Made by a program: the position numbers and the translations under genes
The notes under the pieces: model-generated
Database searches by the model: none
The model's input: the letters and a program-made list of their open reading frames with translations, nothing else
Told to the model about the DNA's origin: nothing
Assembly (NCBI GenBank): GCA_031285945.1
Contig: JAITVF010000112.1
Coordinates: forward strand, 1-7,901
DNA length: 7,901 nt
DNA from: Oscillospiraceae bacterium
GTDB lineage: Bacteria; Bacillota; Clostridia; Oscillospirales; Ruminococcaceae
Reading direction: 5' to 3'
Part shown: positions 5,700 through 7,901 of the stretch, one piece after another
How the letters are laid out: each line of letters opens with the position of its first letter
How positions within the stretch are numbered: position 1 is the stretch's first letter

Positions 5700-6815
5700 T
5701 CAGCGGTTTTTCTTGTTAAACAGCTCCATAATATCGTAAAAGCCCTGATCGTCGTCCTCTTCGAGAATATCGTCGCTGTCGCTCACCGCCGCGGCAACGT
5801 CCACCACGGTGCTGGTAACGGCGGGCGCGAAGCTTGTTTGCACCGCGGCGCTTTCGGTATCGAAGCCTGTGGCGATAACGGTAACTATCATCTCATCCTG
5901 GAGCCTTGGATCAAGCGCCGCGCCCCAGATTAGATTTACGTCGGGATGCGCCTGGGAATGAACCATGGAGGCCGCGAAATCAACGTCGTCCAAGTCCACG
6001 TCCTCGGAGGCGGTCACGTTGATGATGACTCCCCTCGCGCCCTTTATCGAGGTTTCCAACAAAGGGGAGGCTATGGCCTGGGTCGCGGCCACCTGCGCCT
6101 TATCCTTGCCCGAGGCCCGTCCCACTCCCATGTGGGCGTAGCCCGCGTCCTTCATGATGGCGGTTACGTCGGCAAAGTCCAGGTTGACGATGCCCGGCAC
6201 GTTTATAAGGTCGGAGATGCTCTGCACGCCCTGGCGCAAAACGTCGTCGGCGGCCGAAAAGGCGTTGGCGAGAGTTATCTTCTGTTCGGAAATGAGCTTG
6301 AGCCGCTCGTTGGGTATAACCAGCAGCGCGTCCACGCTTTCGCGCAGGGCCGCTACCCCCGCCTCGGCCTGCTCCATCCGGCGCTTGCCCTCAAAGGCGA
6401 AGGGCTTTGTAACGATGCCCACCGTCAGTATACCCATCTCGTGGGCGATTTCGGCCACTATGGGCGCGGCCCCGGTACCGGTGCCCCCACCCATTCCGGC
6501 GGTAATAAAGACCATATCGGCATCCTTAAGGGAGGCGGCGATCTCCTCGCGGTTTTCCTCGGCGGCCTTCTGGCCCTTCTCGGGGAATCCGCCCGCGCCC
6601 TTGCCCTTGGTGTGCTTATTGCCAACATGCAGCTTATAGGTCGCCTTGGACGAATTTAGCGCCTGGCTGTCGGTGTTGATGGAAATAAACTCAACACTCT
6701 CCATCTGCGAGTCGATCATGCGGTTTACTGCGTTGCCGCCGCCGCCGCCAACGCCCACGACCTTTATGGATACAATCTTTTCCGACTCGTTATCCATACC
6801 AAAATTCATCTGCAT
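5700..6815 (-). CDS. ftsZ: Cell division protein FtsZ
   Basis: Complete 371-residue FtsZ, the tubulin-like GTPase that forms the Z ring at mid-cell. Nucleotide-binding loop [13 protein letters not shown] lies at residues 21-33 and the tubulin signature GGGTGTGA at 109-116. The T7 loop NLDFADV (211-217) carries the catalytic aspartates D213 and D216. The GTPase and C-terminal domains run to about residue 318. A linker with an acidic end (about 320-356) follows, and then a C-terminal peptide, [12 protein letters not shown]. That peptide lacks the proline and FLRR of most FtsZ tails. The ATG at 6815 was chosen because GGGAGG lies 7 nt upstream. The frame stays open for 13 more codons back to a TTG, but those starts have no ribosome binding site. 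Its own promoter and terminator flank the gene. ftsA is not next to it. Confidence 0.97.
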   Translation of the reverse strand: MQMNFGMDNESEKIVSIKVVGVGGGGGNAVNRMIDSQMESVEFISINTDSQALNSSKATYKLHVGNKHTKGKGAGGFPEKGQKAAEENREEIAASLKDADMVFITAGMGGGTGTGAAPIVAEIAHEMGILTVGIVTKPFAFEGKRRMEQAEAGVAALRESVDALLVIPNERLKLISEQKITLANAFSAADDVLRQGVQSISDLINVPGIVNLDFADVTAIMKDAGYAHMGVGRASGKDKAQVAATQAIASPLLETSIKGARGVIINVTASEDVDLDDVDFAASMVHSQAHPDVNLIWGAALDPRLQDEMIVTVIATGFDTESAAVQTSFAPAVTSTVVDVAAAVSDSDDILEEDDDQGFYDIMELFNKKNR

Positions 6816-6822
6816 TTTGGCG

Positions 6823-6828
6823 CCTCCC
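6823..6828 (-). promoter_or_regulatory. ftsZ: Ribosome binding site deciding the ftsZ start
   Basis: GGGAGG on the minus strand, 7 nt before the ATG at 6815-6813. It lies just inside the longer open frame, overlapping an upstream in-frame ATG (6830-6828), which argues that the upstream ATG and TTG are not used. Confidence 0.8.
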
Positions 6829-6869
6829 ATATCTGAAAATCTGCTTATAGTCAATAGCCCGGATCACAT

Positions 6870-6898
6870 ACTATACTACTTTATCAAATTATTCGCAA
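6870..6898 (-). promoter_or_regulatory. ftsZ: Promoter of ftsZ
   Basis: TTGCGA (6898-6893), a 17-bp spacer, then TATAGT (6875-6870) on the minus strand, matching consensus at 4 and 5 of 6 positions. A start near 6863 would give a leader of about 47 nt. An overlapping alternative exists: TTGTTT, 17 bp, then TAAAGT preceded by TGA. The whole 6860-6940 stretch is AT-rich, unlike the coding DNA on both sides, as expected for a promoter region. Confidence 0.6.
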
Positions 6899-6943
6899 AA
6901 AAACAAGACAGGCATAAGCATTTTTTGGTTTTTTACGGATGAT

Positions 6944-7901
6944 TCACATTTTTATGTCCTCCCCGTCGGGGCTCTCCTGCCGCGGAACCTGCGTATCCTC
7001 CGGCACAACGCCGTCTTCCGAGCCTTCCCTTGGGGTAAACACGCCGTTTTCCAGCCTGCCCCATTTGACCAGCACCTGCTTGTCCCTCGCAGCCGCCGAC
7101 GCGTCTATCCTGGCCTGATCCTCTTCGCCGAGGTCTCCGATTACTTCCTGTATAAAAGTAAGCTTATATTCAAGATCGGACTCGCTTCCCAGAACCAGCA
7201 AAAGCCTTGCCTCGTAAACTATGGTCATGTTGAGCGGGTCGGTCAGATCCACGTTGGTTATAGCGGGGAAGCCAGTCTTTCGCGCAGCCTCTGAGAGATA
7301 GCTCAGCATCCTGAGCCTTTCGGCGTTTTCGGGATCCTCCTCGCCGCCTATAAACGCGCCGGGGGTTACGCCCTCAAGCTCAAAACCCCTGACCACGGGA
7401 ATTTCGGGCGGAACCAGGAGATCCCCCTTTTCCAGAAGCTTGCCTTCCTTTGTTATAAGAGCTACTTCATCCTCGCTAAAGGCGGCCCAGGAGGGAACGC
7501 TCCGCGTAACCACAAGCTCCACCCTGGGTGGAAACCGCCGCTTTACCGCCACCGTTTCGATATAAGGAAACTGCCCGAGAATTTTCTGCTCGATAGCCCC
7601 GGTGTCGAGCCGCAGAAGGTTGTCCCCTATGCCTATGCCGCTGACCGCGGCAATTTCGTCGGGCCGGTAACGGTCGGCGCCGATCACCTGAACCGATTCT
7701 ATCTTAAACAAAAAAGTAAGGGACATTATTACCCCGGCGGCGACTACAAATATGATCAGCAGCAGGTAATGCAGGGCTCTGTTGGCTCTTTTCCTTCGGC
7801 GCCCCGCCCGCCTGCCCCGCGGCTTATGGGGTGGTGGCTTAGACTTTTGTTTTCTTCTTCGCGGATCGTAGCCGGAATAGCCTAGGGCCTGTCCGCCAGC
7901 C
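6944..7901 (-). CDS. ftsQ: Cell division protein FtsQ/DivIB (partial, 5' end outside window)
   Basis: FtsQ/DivIB, a bitopic membrane protein of the division complex that joins FtsL and FtsB/DivIC. The frame is open to the right edge, so 318 residues are visible and the start lies outside. The N-terminal cytoplasmic part is very rich in Arg, Lys and Pro (for example DPRRRKQKSKPPPHKPRGRR). It is followed by one membrane segment (LHYLLLIIFVVAAGVIMSLTFLF, about 7733-7708). A POTRA domain comes next, beginning FKIESVQVIGADRY and including FPYIETVAVKRRFPPRVELVV. The beta domain follows, ending near QVLVKWGRLENG, and then an acidic tail of about 30 residues. An ATG at 7726 lies inside the membrane segment and cannot be the start. 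No in-frame ATG, GTG or TTG is seen between it and the edge. ftsZ follows after 128 nt. Confidence 0.92.
   Translation of the reverse strand, partial: AGGQALGYSGYDPRRRKQKSKPPPHKPRGRRAGRRRKRANRALHYLLLIIFVVAAGVIMSLTFLFKIESVQVIGADRYRPDEIAAVSGIGIGDNLLRLDTGAIEQKILGQFPYIETVAVKRRFPPRVELVVTRSVPSWAAFSEDEVALITKEGKLLEKGDLLVPPEIPVVRGFELEGVTPGAFIGGEEDPENAERLRMLSYLSEAARKTGFPAITNVDLTDPLNMTIVYEARLLLVLGSESDLEYKLTFIQEVIGDLGEEDQARIDASAAARDKQVLVKWGRLENGVFTPREGSEDGVVPEDTQVPRQESPDGEDIKM

Noticed and set aside
5946..6659. Long open frame on the plus strand (237 codons) opposite ftsZ
   Set aside because: It lies entirely antisense to ftsZ, has no family-like motifs, and is explained by the GC-rich codon pattern of ftsZ. 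The same applies to the other plus-strand frames, for example 2255-2704 and 4330-4830.
6816..6854. Upstream TTG and ATG starts for ftsZ
   Set aside because: No ribosome binding site lies in front of them, and the GGGAGG site serves the ATG at 6815.
6899..6943. A/T-run pairing between ftsQ and ftsZ as a terminator of ftsQ
   Set aside because: The possible stem is made almost only of A-T pairs with a long loop, so it cannot be called an intrinsic terminator, although the T-run is notable.
7724..7726. ATG at 7726 as the ftsQ start
   Set aside because: It would cut the membrane segment in half; the frame continues without a stop to the window edge with a typical basic N-terminal region.

Overview
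All ten genes in this window lie on the minus strand, so transcription runs from the right edge to the left. In that order they are ftsQ (its start is beyond the right edge), ftsZ, efp, a small acidic zinc-ribbon protein, a Gx/Hpre_diP_synt_I membrane protein, then rnfC, rnfD, rnfG, rnfE and rnfA (cut by the left edge). The gene set, the strong GGAGG-type ribosome binding sites, and an Rnf complex in the order C-D-G-E-A point to an anaerobic, Gram-positive Clostridia-type organism (Bacillota). By eye the base composition is moderately GC-rich, so this is not a low-GC Clostridium. The species cannot be named from the sequence.

Right part (about 5655-7901): cell division. FtsQ/DivIB is followed directly by FtsZ, with no ftsA between them. 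A promoter just upstream of ftsZ (TTGCGA, 17 bp, TATAGT) and a hairpin plus T-tract just downstream suggest that ftsZ is its own transcription unit, although read-through from ftsQ is possible. The FtsZ C-terminal peptide differs from the usual IP-x-FLRR form.

Middle part (about 4373-5650): translation and an unknown small protein. efp, encoding elongation factor P with the modifiable loop lysine K32, is followed 30 nt later by a protein of the type often annotated as 'CD1247 N-terminal domain'. It has a helical N-terminus, an Asp/Glu stretch, a compact Cys/His cluster and a two-CPGC zinc ribbon. A GC-rich terminator follows. The space between ftsZ and efp holds several inverted repeats, including a perfect 12-bp palindrome flanked by a direct repeat.

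Left part (1-4298): energy conservation. A good promoter (TTGAAT, 17 bp, extended -10 TGATACACT) lies 37 nt upstream of the Gx-family gene, which is followed closely by rnfCDGEA. The rnf genes are tightly packed: 20 nt, 4-nt overlap, 1 nt and 4-nt overlap between successive genes, with ribosome binding sites inside the previous gene's last codons. Together they encode most of the membrane complex that moves electrons between ferredoxin and NAD+ while pumping Na+ or H+. rnfB should follow just beyond the left edge.

This is mostly a conserved core region. I found no mobile element, CRISPR array, tRNA or rRNA, and no convincing new multi-gene system. The points worth following up are small-scale: the Cys/His cluster protein, the promoter shared by the Gx gene and rnf, twin flavinylation motifs at the same residue number in RnfD and RnfG, the altered FtsZ tail, and the inverted repeats upstream of efp.
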